The notes under the pieces: model-generated
The model's input: only the letters and a program-made list of their open reading frames with translations
Told to the model about the DNA's origin: nothing
Databases searched by the model: none
Assembly: GCA_016215555.1 (NCBI GenBank)
Contig: JACRJC010000035.1
Span: 1 to 53,593, forward strand
Reading direction: 5' to 3'
Length of the DNA stretch: 53,593 bases
From: Rhodospirillales bacterium
GTDB taxonomy: Bacteria > Pseudomonadota > Alphaproteobacteria > Rhodospirillales > WMHbin7
Translations under genes and position numbers: made by a program
Shown here: positions 24,549-33,240 of the stretch, one piece after another
How positions within the stretch are numbered: position 1 is the stretch's first letter
How the letters are laid out: each line of letters starts with the position of its first letter

Positions 24549-26944
24549 TCCTCGCGCAAGCGGCTGGCCGGGAAGGTAACCAAAATCTTGGTTCCCACCC
24601 AGGGCGTGCTGACGATGTCGAGTTGCCCCTGATGCATCTCGACCAGGGATTTGGTCAGCGGCAGGCCAAGTCCGGTGCCCTCGTGCGAGCGCGACAATTT
24701 CGAATCGATCTGCCCGAAGGGCATCAGCGCCTTTTCGACGTCCCTGGGGGCCATGCCGATGCCGGTATCCGCCACCGTGATGCGCGCCCGCCCGTCATCC
24801 AGAGCGTGGATGGAGAGCGTGACAGAACCGCCGGCCGGGGTGAATTTGACGGCATTGGACAAAAGGTTGAACAGGATCTGCATCAACCGGCGCCGGTCGC
24901 CGAGGAATAGGAGGGGTTCGCTGGGAAGCTCCGAGGTCAGACGTAGTCCGCCTTCCTGAGCCTTGTGCGCAATCAGGCGCAGGGATTCGCTGCCTGCTTC
25001 GATCAGATCGAAGGTTTCTTCCGCCAGATCCAGCTTTCCGGCTTCGATTTTCGAAACGTCCAGGATGTCGTTGATGATCTTCAGGAGATGCTGGCCGGAA
25101 TGGTGGATGCTGCCCAGATATTCTTCGTAATTCTCATGGCCCAAGGGGCCGAAGGTCTTCATCAGCATCAGTTCCGAAAAGCCGATGATGGCGTTCAAGG
25201 GGGTGCGCAATTCATGGCTGATGGTGGCCAGGAACTCGCTTTTGACCTTGCTGGCTTCCTCGGCCCGTTCCTTGGCCATGCGCAGCGCGGCGTCCGACTG
25301 CATGCGGACGATTTCGCCGCCGATCCATTGCGCCATCAGGCTGATGATTTCCTGGTCGGTGAGGCGGAAAACCGGCGGGCGCCCGGTGTCGGTGGCGAAA
25401 ATCAGCGTGCCGTAGGGTTGATCTCCGACATCGATCTTGGCGGCCAGAAAGTTACGGAAGCCGAAGCGCTGCTGGCAGGCAAGGGCCAGCCGATCGCCGG
25501 CGGCTGCGGAGCCGTCCTTCTCCATCGCGGATGCCGCCTCGCCGAGCGGGAAAGCGTGTCCGGGCAGTAGATCGGAGCGGTCGGTTTGGGCGAACTGGAT
25601 TTCGACATGATCATCGTATTGGCGGACGAGCAGTCCCACGGGCATTTCGAAATGATGGGTGCCGAATTCGAGCAGGCCGCGGACTTTCTCCGCAAAGCCC
25701 GATTCCTGACTGGCGGTAATGTTGTACATCGCCTTAAGCGCGGTTTGGCTGGCCAGGATGCGCGCTTCGGACAGGCGCCGCTCGGCGATCTCCAGGCTCA
25801 ATTCCTGGGTTCGCTCAAGGACTTTGACTTCCAACTCGCCCTGCGCCCGGCGCAGGGCTTTCTCGGCTTCCTTCTGGCTGGTGACGTCTTGCACCAGCGA
25901 AAAGAAGCCGAGCACGCCGCCTTCCGGAGCCTGATGCGGAAGGAAGGTGGCATGGACGTCCCGGCGTTGCCCTTTATGTGTCGTAACCTGGGACTCGAAG
26001 CACACATCCTGTGCCTGACTGACGTCCAGGCCGATATGCACGGCCAGCCTGGCCATGTCGCCCAATTCCGGAATCTCGTCCAGGCGTTTGCCGGCGATCT
26101 CCCATGGCGGCCGTCCGAACCAGTCGTGATAGGCCCGGTTGGCGAAGCGAAAGCATAGATTGCGGTCGATATAGGCGATCAGAACCGGCAGGGCGTCGGT
26201 AATCAGGCGCAGCCGATGTTCGCTGTCCAGCAGGGCCTGGGCCATGCGGGCGTGGTCTTGCATCTCTTCTTGGATGGTTTCATGCTGGCGCAGCAGAATG
26301 CCGTCGGCGTGGCGGACAAGGAAGTAAAGCAGCATATACAGAATCGCCATGATGAGGATGATTTCCAACGTCATCTGGGCCTGGCGGCGCTCGATCACCG
26401 AGAAGGTGCCGGCGGCATCGGTATAGAACTCGATGATGGCGGCGACATCGCCCTCCTGATTGCGAAGGGGGCTGTAAATCTCCATGACATGGTTGGATTG
26501 CAAAGCCTTGCCGAAGCGTTGATAGTCCTTCTTGCCTTGGTAATGGATGACCGTGCCGCCGGCCAGCGCCTTTTGGAATTCCTTATGGTCCTCGACCGGT
26601 TGGCGGATGTCGAGGCGGTCGGTGGAATAGGCGGTGATGCCGTCCAGGGTGTAGATTCTCAGCTTCAGGACTGAAGTGCCGTCCAACTCGGCTTTCAGGG
26701 CCTGGTCGAGACTGTCGAGATGGTTGCGCATCTGACTGGGCGAAACCAGAATCTGCTGGTTGATGGAGGGGATATGGTGCTCGATCAGATGCATCAGCAG
26801 TTGGTTGTATTCCGACGAGCGGTTCAGGGCCGTGTCCTGGGCCAGACCCAATGCCGTCGAGCGGTAGAAAAAACCCAGCAACAGGCTGGCCGCCAACATG
26901 CCGGCCAGACCGAACAAGGCAAAATAGCGTTTTAAGGGAAACAT
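24530..26944 (-). CDS. Membrane sensor histidine kinase with PAS and GAF domains
   Basis: An 804-residue kinase without a receiver domain. One membrane segment (residues about 9-28) starts a periplasmic sensor of about 180 residues, which ends at a second segment (LIMAILYMLLYFLV). Next come a PAS domain (LPVLIAYIDRNLCFRFANRA), a coiled-coil, a GAF-like domain, the HisKA H-box (ATISHELRTPLNAIIGFSEL) and an ATPase domain with N-box NLLSNAVKFTP and G-boxes DTGIGM and GTGLGL. ATG 26944 follows GGGG. It ends convergent with thpR and has no adjacent response regulator; the phosphate regulator phoB is 10 kb away and it does not resemble PhoR. Confidence 0.92.
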   Translation of the reverse strand: MFPLKRYFALFGLAGMLAASLLLGFFYRSTALGLAQDTALNRSSEYNQLLMHLIEHHIPSINQQILVSPSQMRNHLDSLDQALKAELDGTSVLKLRIYTLDGITAYSTDRLDIRQPVEDHKEFQKALAGGTVIHYQGKKDYQRFGKALQSNHVMEIYSPLRNQEGDVAAIIEFYTDAAGTFSVIERRQAQMTLEIILIMAILYMLLYFLVRHADGILLRQHETIQEEMQDHARMAQALLDSEHRLRLITDALPVLIAYIDRNLCFRFANRAYHDWFGRPPWEIAGKRLDEIPELGDMARLAVHIGLDVSQAQDVCFESQVTTHKGQRRDVHATFLPHQAPEGGVLGFFSLVQDVTSQKEAEKALRRAQGELEVKVLERTQELSLEIAERRLSEARILASQTALKAMYNITASQESGFAEKVRGLLEFGTHHFEMPVGLLVRQYDDHVEIQFAQTDRSDLLPGHAFPLGEAASAMEKDGSAAAGDRLALACQQRFGFRNFLAAKIDVGDQPYGTLIFATDTGRPPVFRLTDQEIISLMAQWIGGEIVRMQSDAALRMAKERAEEASKVKSEFLATISHELRTPLNAIIGFSELMLMKTFGPLGHENYEEYLGSIHHSGQHLLKIINDILDVSKIEAGKLDLAEETFDLIEAGSESLRLIAHKAQEGGLRLTSELPSEPLLFLGDRRRLMQILFNLLSNAVKFTPAGGSVTLSIHALDDGRARITVADTGIGMAPRDVEKALMPFGQIDSKLSRSHEGTGLGLPLTKSLVEMHQGQLDIVSTPWVGTKILVTFPASRLREDQASSL

Positions 26945-27050
26945 GCGCCCCACATTATCCTTCTCCCTGCCGCCATGATGGCTGGCGCAAAGCGCTCCTG
27001 CAAGGATTTGTCTCTTTGACGGCGGCGCGGCCAAGGCTTAGAATTCGTCA

Positions 27051-27731
27051 ATGCGCTTGAAATCGCTTCTCGTCTGTTTGCCGTTGCTGCTGGCCGCCTG
27101 CGCCTATCGGGGCGGCGGCGACGAGCCCGGTGTGCGCAAATTCACCCTGTTTTCGATGCTGAACGGCGACGATATTCGCGGCAAGTGCGGCACGGCGCCG
27201 GGTTACGAGCGTTACCGCTTGGTCTATAACGGGCTCTATGAAGAACAATTCAGGGTTTACGAGTTGGTTCGCGGACCCAAGGACGGACATGTCCTGAAAT
27301 CCAGCGTCACCAATCCGGCCAATGTGGCCGAGATCGATCTGAAGGATCTGCTGTCGCCCTGGCGTCCGGTTACCTCCGAGCGGTACTTAAAGGATGGCGA
27401 CTTCCAGGCCCTGACCTCGGCTTTGGGTCAGACCGGGTTCTTCGGGACCGCGCCCAAGGGCCTGACGCTGCCCTCAGACAGTTTCTGGTGGCTGGCCGTC
27501 GGCTGCAAGGAGGGCCAAATGTTTTTCCACGCCTGGAAACATCCCAGCCCCGACCTTACCACGCTTGCCTTCGTCAAACCCCTGCTGGCCCAGGACGGGA
27601 CCGGCCAGCGCCTCAATCCGCCCCGCCATCCCATCTCGCACATGCCGCATATGAAGTCGTCGGACGACGACAAACGCTTCGAAATGAAGGTCGGAGAGGA
27701 TGGCTTGATAGGCGTTAGTAGACTGTTTTAG
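27051..27731 (+). CDS. Lipoprotein of unknown function
   Basis: A 226-residue protein with a clear lipoprotein signal peptide: MRLKSLLVCLPLLLAAC places the modified Cys at residue 17. The rest has no recognised domain; LVYNGLYEEQFRVYEL and FWWLAVGCKEGQMFFHAWK suggest a beta-rich outer-membrane or periplasmic fold. No strong ribosome site is seen before ATG 27051. The C-terminal FEMKVGEDGLIGVSRLF ends just before the phasin promoter region. Confidence 0.72.
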   Translation: MRLKSLLVCLPLLLAACAYRGGGDEPGVRKFTLFSMLNGDDIRGKCGTAPGYERYRLVYNGLYEEQFRVYELVRGPKDGHVLKSSVTNPANVAEIDLKDLLSPWRPVTSERYLKDGDFQALTSALGQTGFFGTAPKGLTLPSDSFWWLAVGCKEGQMFFHAWKHPSPDLTTLAFVKPLLAQDGTGQRLNPPRHPISHMPHMKSSDDDKRFEMKVGEDGLIGVSRLF

Positions 27732-27756
27732 ATAAATAAATTACCAGGCCTCCGGC

Positions 27757-27835
27757 GATTTTGCTGCAGCGCACAAAATCACCCTTGACATCCTTCCGGC
27801 GGACACGCATATTTACGCCATGCTGCAGCGCAGCA
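27757..27835. promoter_or_regulatory. Phasin-2 promoter with two TGC/GCA dyads (PhaR-like operators)
   Basis: TTGACA at 27785-27790 and CATATT at 27808-27813 with a 17-base spacer form a sigma-70 promoter. Upstream of -35, GATTTTG (27757-27763) and CAAAATC (27774-27780) flank a CTGCAGCGCA centre. At the expected start, TGCTGCAGCGCAGCA (27821-27835) is a perfect dyad containing CTGC-N3-GCAG, the published PhaR recognition form. The layout is the same as upstream of phasin 1. Confidence 0.7.
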
Positions 27836-27931
27836 ATAGGATTTACAGGCCGTCAATTCCTTTTGGAATCTGCAGGACGCGGAAGACGGCATCAAGCGTG
27901 TCAACAGATCCAATCATGAAGGAGTGAATCG

Positions 27932-28498
27932 ATGAGCACCGTGAATGTGAAAGCCAAGGCCGCCCCCACCCCCGCCAGCGCCATTGAAGCCCCCAAGACC
28001 ATCGAGAGCGCCGTCGCCGTCGGCCGCGAGACTCTCGAACATGTGGTCAAGGCCAGCGCCGAAGCCGCCAACAAGGGCTATGAGAAGGCCGTCGCCATGA
28101 CCAAGGACAATGTCGATGCCGCCGTCAAGGCCGGCGCCAACGCCTTCAAGAATTACGAAGAAGTCCTAAGCTTCGGCAAGGACAATATGGAAGCCTTCGT
28201 CCGCGCCGGCACCATCTTCGCCAAGGGCTGGCAGGACGCCGCCAAGACCGCTTTCGCGGTCAGCCAGGAGACGATCGAGGAATCGGTTGCCGTCGGCAAG
28301 GCCGTCCTCGGCGCCAAGAGCCTGAAGGAAGTCGTCGATCTGCAGACCGTCTTCGTCAAGAACAGCTTCGACAAGGTGGTCGCCGAAGGCGGCAAGATTT
28401 CCGAAACCAACATGAAGCTGGCCGAGGAAGCTTTGCAGCCGATCAACGAACGTGTGAACGCCACGGTTTCCAAGCTGATCAAGCCGCTGGCGGCGTAA
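27932..28498 (+). CDS. Phasin-family granule protein (large)
   Basis: A 188-residue, Ala/Lys/Val-rich helical protein of the phasin family, probably the major polyhydroxyalkanoate granule coat protein. Repeated heptads such as VGRETLEHVVKASAEAANKG and the late VDLQTVFVKNSFDKVVAEG match known phasins (phasin_2). The C-terminus LIKPLAA is typical. AAGGAG sits eight bases before ATG 27932, a good ribosome site. It is monocistronic with a TGC-dyad promoter and a strong terminator. Confidence 0.93.
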   Translation: MSTVNVKAKAAPTPASAIEAPKTIESAVAVGRETLEHVVKASAEAANKGYEKAVAMTKDNVDAAVKAGANAFKNYEEVLSFGKDNMEAFVRAGTIFAKGWQDAAKTAFAVSQETIEESVAVGKAVLGAKSLKEVVDLQTVFVKNSFDKVVAEGGKISETNMKLAEEALQPINERVNATVSKLIKPLAA

Positions 28499-28531
28499 TC
28501 AGCGCCCAAAGACTGGGCCAGCCGACATGAA

Positions 28532-28563
28532 CCCCGGAAGAGCGATCTTCCGGGGTTTGTTTT
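28532..28563 (+). terminator. Terminator after phasin 2
   Basis: A 10-bp perfect stem, CCCCGGAAGA at 28532-28541 with 28546-28555, loop GCGA, followed by TTTGTTTT. Confidence 0.93.
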
Positions 28564-28644
28564 GCCGCCCCACCTCTTTCGGACGGGTTGCCGCGGCTGC
28601 CGGTCAGGCATAGATTGATGGGGTCATCGTCAGGAAGAATGACC

Positions 28645-29379
28645 ATGCCAGCCACCGTTGCCTTGTTTCGTGACTATCCCTATATGAAGGCCTGCGCCGC
28701 CCGCGTCACCCGCGTCGAGGGGGATGTCCTGTGCCTGGACCGCACGGTTTTCTATCCCCAGGGGGGCGGACAGCCCGGCGATACCGGGGTTCTGCGCCTG
28801 CCGGACGGAACGATCCGCCTGGTGGTCGATACCAGGAAAAGCGATGACGGCGCTGAAATCTTGCATATTCTCTCCCCCGGTCCGGGGCTGATCGAACCCG
28901 GCATGCTGCTCGACACCGTCATCGACTGGCGCCGGCGCTACAAATTCATGCGGCTGCATACGGCGCTGCATCTGTTGTCCTCCTTCGTTCCGGGCCGGAT
29001 TTCGGGGGCGCAGATCGGCGAGGACAAGGGGCGCATCGATTTCGCCCTCGACGAAGGAGCCAAGCTCGACAAGGACGAATTGCAATTCTGCCTGAACCAG
29101 GCGGTGGCCCAGGACATGCCCGTCACCATCGACTGGGTCGGGGACGAGGAACTGGACAAGCGCCCCGACCTGATCCGCACCTTTACCGTGCGCCCGCCGG
29201 TGGGGCAGGGGCGGGTGCGGCTGGTCCGAATCGGCGAGGCCGACTTGCAACCCTGCGGGGGAACCCATGTCAGCGCCTTGGGCGAGATCGGTCCGTTGGC
29301 GATTTCGCGCATCGAAAACAAAGGCCGTCACAATCGCCGGGTCATTGTCGAACTGGCGGACTCGCAAGTAAATGACTGA
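28645..29379 (+). CDS. alaX: AlaX-type alanyl-tRNA editing protein
   Basis: A free-standing editing domain homologous to the C-terminal half of AlaRS, which hydrolyses mischarged Ser- or Gly-tRNA(Ala). The 244-residue protein has the zinc ligands of the SAD/TGT-like domain: HTALH (HxxxH) near residue 106 and the CGGTH motif near the C-terminus, plus the family N-terminus with FYPQGGGQPGDTG. ATG 28645 is preferred (AGGA nine bases ahead) over ATG 28639. The leader length and size match AlaX-M or AlaX-L. It precedes the pst operon but is separated by the Pho box. Confidence 0.93.
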   Translation: MPATVALFRDYPYMKACAARVTRVEGDVLCLDRTVFYPQGGGQPGDTGVLRLPDGTIRLVVDTRKSDDGAEILHILSPGPGLIEPGMLLDTVIDWRRRYKFMRLHTALHLLSSFVPGRISGAQIGEDKGRIDFALDEGAKLDKDELQFCLNQAVAQDMPVTIDWVGDEELDKRPDLIRTFTVRPPVGQGRVRLVRIGEADLQPCGGTHVSALGEIGPLAISRIENKGRHNRRVIVELADSQVND

Positions 29380-29412
29380 GAAATAAGTAGTTTTCTCTAT
29401 CGCCGGACCCGA

Positions 29413-29430
29413 TTGTCACAAAACTTTCAT
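29413..29430 (+). promoter_or_regulatory. Pho box upstream of pstS
   Basis: TTGTCACAAAACTTTCAT matches the PhoB consensus CTGTCATAAAWCTGTCAY at 15 of 18 positions. TCAAAT at 29441-29446, 10 bases on, could be the -10, the usual spacing for a PhoB-activated promoter, where the Pho box replaces -35. A further TTTCAT-like half site overlaps its end. Confidence 0.85.
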
Positions 29431-29533
29431 CAAACCGCAATCAAATGGCCATGGCTAGTTCATAGGATCGGCCCGCAAGGCGCTTTCATTGGATGGCGCC
29501 ATTTCGGCAGAATTAACCTAGGAGCCAGTGCTC

Positions 29534-30514
29534 ATGAAAAAGACGACCGCCCTTGCGGCAGCCCTGTTGGTGGGCGTTTCGTTCACCACCCAAGCCAATG
29601 CCCAGGCTTTGACCGTCGATCCCGCCATCGCCCCCTACAAGAAGGTCAGCGGCGTTTCCGGCAGCTTGAAGTCGATCGGCTCGGATACGCTCAACAACCT
29701 GATGACGCTGTGGGCCGAGGGCTACAACGCCATGTATCCGAACGTGAAGATCGAGATCGAAGGCAAGGGTTCATCGACCGCGCCGCCGGCCCTGATCGCC
29801 GGCACGTCGCAGTTCGGCCCCATGAGCCGCCCCATGAAGGCCAAGGAAATCGAGGATTTCGAGAAAAAGAACGGCTACAAGCCCTCGGCCATCCGTTCGG
29901 CCGTCGATGCCCTGGCCGTCTTCGTCCACAAGGACAATCCCATCCAATGCCTTAGCCTGCAGCAGGTCGATGCCATCTTCTCCAAGACCCGCAAGGGCGG
30001 CGCGCCCAAGCAGGCCGCGACCTGGGGCGATGCCGGTCTGACCGGCGACTGGGCCAACAAGCCGGTTTCGCTCTATGGCCGCAACTCGGCCTCGGGCACT
30101 TACGGCTACTTCAAGGAAGAAGCCCTGTTCAACGGCGACTACAGCGACAGCGTCAAGGAGCAGCCGGGTTCCTCGGCCGTCGTCCAGGGCGTCGCCTCCG
30201 ACAAATACGCCATCGGCTATTCGGGCGTCGGCTACAAGACCGCCGACGTGCGCACGGTGCCCATTTCCAAGAAGCCGGGCGAGAAGTGCTATGACGCCAA
30301 TGCCGAGAACGCCTATTCGGGCAACTATCCGATCGCGCGTTTCCTGTATGTCTATCTGAACAAGAATCCCAATCAGGCGATGGAGCCGTTGCGCGGCGAA
30401 TTCGTCCGCTATGTCTTCTCGAAGGAAGGCCAGACGGTGGTGCTGAAGGACGGTTTCTTCCCCGTCACCAGCGCGATCGCCCATGAAGATCTGGCCAAGC
30501 TGGGTCTGAAGTAA
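29534..30514 (+). CDS. pstS: Phosphate ABC transporter, periplasmic binding protein
   Basis: High-affinity phosphate receptor. The 326-residue protein has a signal peptide (LAAALLVGVSFTTQANA, cleavage before QALTVD) and phosphate-binding segments: SLKSIGSDTLNNLMT near the mature N-terminus, SSTAPPALIAGTSQFGPMSR, and GRNSASGTYGYFKEE. ATG 29534 is preferred to GTG 29528, which is too close to its GGAG. It is the first gene of the pst operon, following a Pho box. A large stem-loop separates it from pstC. Confidence 0.94.
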   Translation: MKKTTALAAALLVGVSFTTQANAQALTVDPAIAPYKKVSGVSGSLKSIGSDTLNNLMTLWAEGYNAMYPNVKIEIEGKGSSTAPPALIAGTSQFGPMSRPMKAKEIEDFEKKNGYKPSAIRSAVDALAVFVHKDNPIQCLSLQQVDAIFSKTRKGGAPKQAATWGDAGLTGDWANKPVSLYGRNSASGTYGYFKEEALFNGDYSDSVKEQPGSSAVVQGVASDKYAIGYSGVGYKTADVRTVPISKKPGEKCYDANAENAYSGNYPIARFLYVYLNKNPNQAMEPLRGEFVRYVFSKEGQTVVLKDGFFPVTSAIAHEDLAKLGLK

Positions 30515-30533
30515 TCCAGTACGCCTAACCGCT

Positions 30534-30571
30534 CCTAGCCGCCTCTTGCCTTTGGCAAGGGGCGGTTTAGG
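30534..30571 (+). promoter_or_regulatory. Intercistronic stem-loop between pstS and pstC
   Basis: CCTAGCCGCCTCTTGCC pairs with GGCAAG-GGGCGG-TTTAGG around a TTT loop; only two mismatches. There is no T-run, so it is more likely an RNA-protecting or attenuating hairpin than a terminator. Such structures often keep the binding protein in excess over the membrane components. Confidence 0.7.
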
Positions 30572-30615
30572 GTGGTCGAAATGTCGCACATGATCCAACA
30601 GCAAGAAGCCACGCC

Positions 30616-33240
30616 ATGACCGCAATTACGCCGAGCCAGCCCAAAGCCGGTCCGATTCTGCCCCTGAAGCGCGATAAAAGCACCAAGGCTTCGGTGCTGC
30701 TGACCGACAAAATCGCCGACTGGACCATCACTGTCGGAGGTTTGTTCGTCATTCTGGCGGTGGCCGGGATCATGATCTTCCTGGTTCAGGTGGTGGTGCC
30801 GCTGTTTACCGGCGCCGAGTTGAAATCCAGGACCGAATTTTCCCTTCCGCCCGCATCCGGGCCTTCGCTTGCCCATCAGATCGACGAATTCCATACCGTT
30901 CTGGCCGAAATCGGCGCCGATGGCGCGGTCAAGCTGTCGCATGTGGGAACCGGCAAAAGTCTGGGCGGGCTTGACCCCTTGTTCGAGCGGCCTGCAACGG
31001 CTTACGGCGCCTCGTTCGACGGCGAAGACATGATCTTCGGATTTGCCGACGGCACGGTTCGCTTCGCCAGACTTAGGCTTTCATCCTTGATCCTGCCCGA
31101 ATCCGAACTGCCCGAGGGGTTGACGCAGTTGAACGAGCGCGACCTGACCGACGGCAAGATCGTCTATTCGAAGGTTTCCGGGCGCCAGATTCGCAAGACC
31201 AGCTTTTCCTTCTCTGCCGAAGAGCCGCAGGCCGTGGCCCAGCCCGGCATCGGCGTCGTCGATATCGATTATCGCGTCGGCGGCACCGACGAGCGTCCGG
31301 TCAAGGCCTTCGTGGTCCGCGATACCGAAGGCGTGGTGCATCTCAACCTGGCCGAGACGCGCACCAACATGATGACCCAGAAATCGACCACCGAAGTGAC
31401 GGAAGTGGCGCTTCCCGGCTTGCCCCAGGGATTTATCACCGCCAGCCTGCTGGTCAATGACCGCGGCGACCAGGTCTATGTGGCCGGTCTGGACGGAACG
31501 GTCTACCGCTACGACGCGCGCGACATCCGCAGCCCCGTGCTGGCCGAGACCTTCGACCTGGTTTCCGGTCAGGCCAGGCTGACCGGACTGTCCTATCTGA
31601 TCGGCGAACAGTCGCTGGTTGTGACCGATGATCAAGGATCGGTCGATGTCTTCTTCCGCTTGCCAGCCATCGAGAAAGGCGGAACTGACAACTTCACCTT
31701 GGTGAAGACGCACGAGCTTGAGAAACAAAAGTCCGCCATCGTCGCCCTGGTGCCCAGCCAGCGCAACAAGATGTTCCTGTCCGCCGACAAGGACGGCCAT
31801 TTGTGGCTGCGCCATTCGACCAGCGAACAGACGTTGCTGAAGCTGAGCCTGCCCCAAGGATCGGCCCCGCTGGCCGGTCTGACCATGGCGCCCCGCGCAG
31901 ACGGCGTGCTGGCCATCACCGAGGACCGCAAGGCCATTCTGTGGCGCTTCGACGCGCCGCATCCGGAAACCACCTTCGGCTCCTTGTTCGGCAAGGTCTG
32001 GTACGAAGGCTACGAGGAACCCTCCTATACCTGGCAGTCCTCGTCGGGGACCGACAGTTTCGAGCCCAAGCTATCGCTGGTTCCCTTGATTTTCGGCACC
32101 TTGAAGGCGACGATATATTCCTTGCTGTTTGCCGTTCCCATCGCGCTGCTGGGCGCCATCTACACTTCGGAATTCGTGCATTTCAAGGTGCGCGCCGTCG
32201 TCAAGCCGGGCATGGAGATGATGGCGTCCCTGCCTTCGGTGGTGCTGGGCTTCATCGCCGCCTTGGTGCTGGCGCCCATCGTCGAGACCTGGCTGGCCGC
32301 CATCTTCCTGGGCTTCATCATGGTGCCCTTGTCGCTGCTGGTCGCCGCCTATGCCTGGCAGTTGGTGCCTGGGCCGATGGTGCGGCGTCTGGGCGGCGTG
32401 GCCAAGTTCCTGTTCATGTTCGCCGTGCTGGGCGTTGGTTTCGAGCTGGCTTTTCTGCTCGCCGGGCCCTTCGAGGCCTTGTTCTTCGCCGGCGACATGA
32501 AGTTGTGGGCCAATGGCACGATCGGCTCGGACGCTCCCTTCATGACGCTTCTGTTCTGGCCGCTGGCCTATTTCCTGACGGAGGTCGTTCTCTCCCGCAT
32601 CGAGGAAGCCGGGATCGTGCGTCTCTCGCCGCCGGGTCACGATATGAAGGCGGGGCTTCATTCCTTCGCCCGCTGGCTGGTCGTGGCGGCGCTTTCCGGC
32701 CTTCTGGCCTGGGTTCTGGCCGGGCTTTTGGGTGGTTTTGGCTTCGGCGCCCGGGGCGGCGTGATCGACACCTATGTGCAGCGCAATACCCTGATCGTGG
32801 GTTTTGCCATGGGCTTCGCCGTCATTCCGCTGATCTACACCCTGGCCGAGGATGCGCTGAATTCGGTGCCTGAACATTTGCGGGCCGCATCGTTGGCTTG
32901 CGGCGCCACGCCCTGGCAGACGGCGATTTCCGTCATTCTGCCCGCCGCCGTCAGCGGCGTTTTTGCCGCCGTCATGGTCGGCATGGGCCGCGCCGTGGGC
33001 GAAACCATGATCGTGGTGATGGCGGCCGGAAACACCGCCTTGATCGATTGGAATATTTTCAACGGCCTGCGGGCGCTGTCGGCCAATATCGCCGTCGAGT
33101 TGCCCGAAGCGGTCAAGGATGACACACTTTACCGGGTGCTGTTTCTGGCGGCCCTAACGCTGTTCGCCATGACCTTTTTCGTGAATACGCTGGCCGAAGT
33201 GATCCGCCAGAGATTTCGCAAGAAGTCGGTGGCGCTATGA
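30616..33240 (+). CDS. pstC: Phosphate ABC transporter permease PstC (long form)
   Basis: An 874-residue version, more than twice the E. coli length. After a cytoplasmic start and one membrane segment (WTITVGGLFVILAVAGIMIF) there is a periplasmic domain of some 400 residues with repeated short beta stretches (probably a propeller), then the canonical permease core with six segments and the loop EHLRAASLACGATPWQTAI and MGRAVGETMIVVM. Long PstC proteins are known in other proteobacteria. The stop overlaps the pstA start as ATGA. It follows pstS by 101 bases with the stem-loop. Confidence 0.93.
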   Translation: MTAITPSQPKAGPILPLKRDKSTKASVLLTDKIADWTITVGGLFVILAVAGIMIFLVQVVVPLFTGAELKSRTEFSLPPASGPSLAHQIDEFHTVLAEIGADGAVKLSHVGTGKSLGGLDPLFERPATAYGASFDGEDMIFGFADGTVRFARLRLSSLILPESELPEGLTQLNERDLTDGKIVYSKVSGRQIRKTSFSFSAEEPQAVAQPGIGVVDIDYRVGGTDERPVKAFVVRDTEGVVHLNLAETRTNMMTQKSTTEVTEVALPGLPQGFITASLLVNDRGDQVYVAGLDGTVYRYDARDIRSPVLAETFDLVSGQARLTGLSYLIGEQSLVVTDDQGSVDVFFRLPAIEKGGTDNFTLVKTHELEKQKSAIVALVPSQRNKMFLSADKDGHLWLRHSTSEQTLLKLSLPQGSAPLAGLTMAPRADGVLAITEDRKAILWRFDAPHPETTFGSLFGKVWYEGYEEPSYTWQSSSGTDSFEPKLSLVPLIFGTLKATIYSLLFAVPIALLGAIYTSEFVHFKVRAVVKPGMEMMASLPSVVLGFIAALVLAPIVETWLAAIFLGFIMVPLSLLVAAYAWQLVPGPMVRRLGGVAKFLFMFAVLGVGFELAFLLAGPFEALFFAGDMKLWANGTIGSDAPFMTLLFWPLAYFLTEVVLSRIEEAGIVRLSPPGHDMKAGLHSFARWLVVAALSGLLAWVLAGLLGGFGFGARGGVIDTYVQRNTLIVGFAMGFAVIPLIYTLAEDALNSVPEHLRAASLACGATPWQTAISVILPAAVSGVFAAVMVGMGRAVGETMIVVMAAGNTALIDWNIFNGLRALSANIAVELPEAVKDDTLYRVLFLAALTLFAMTFFVNTLAEVIRQRFRKKSVAL

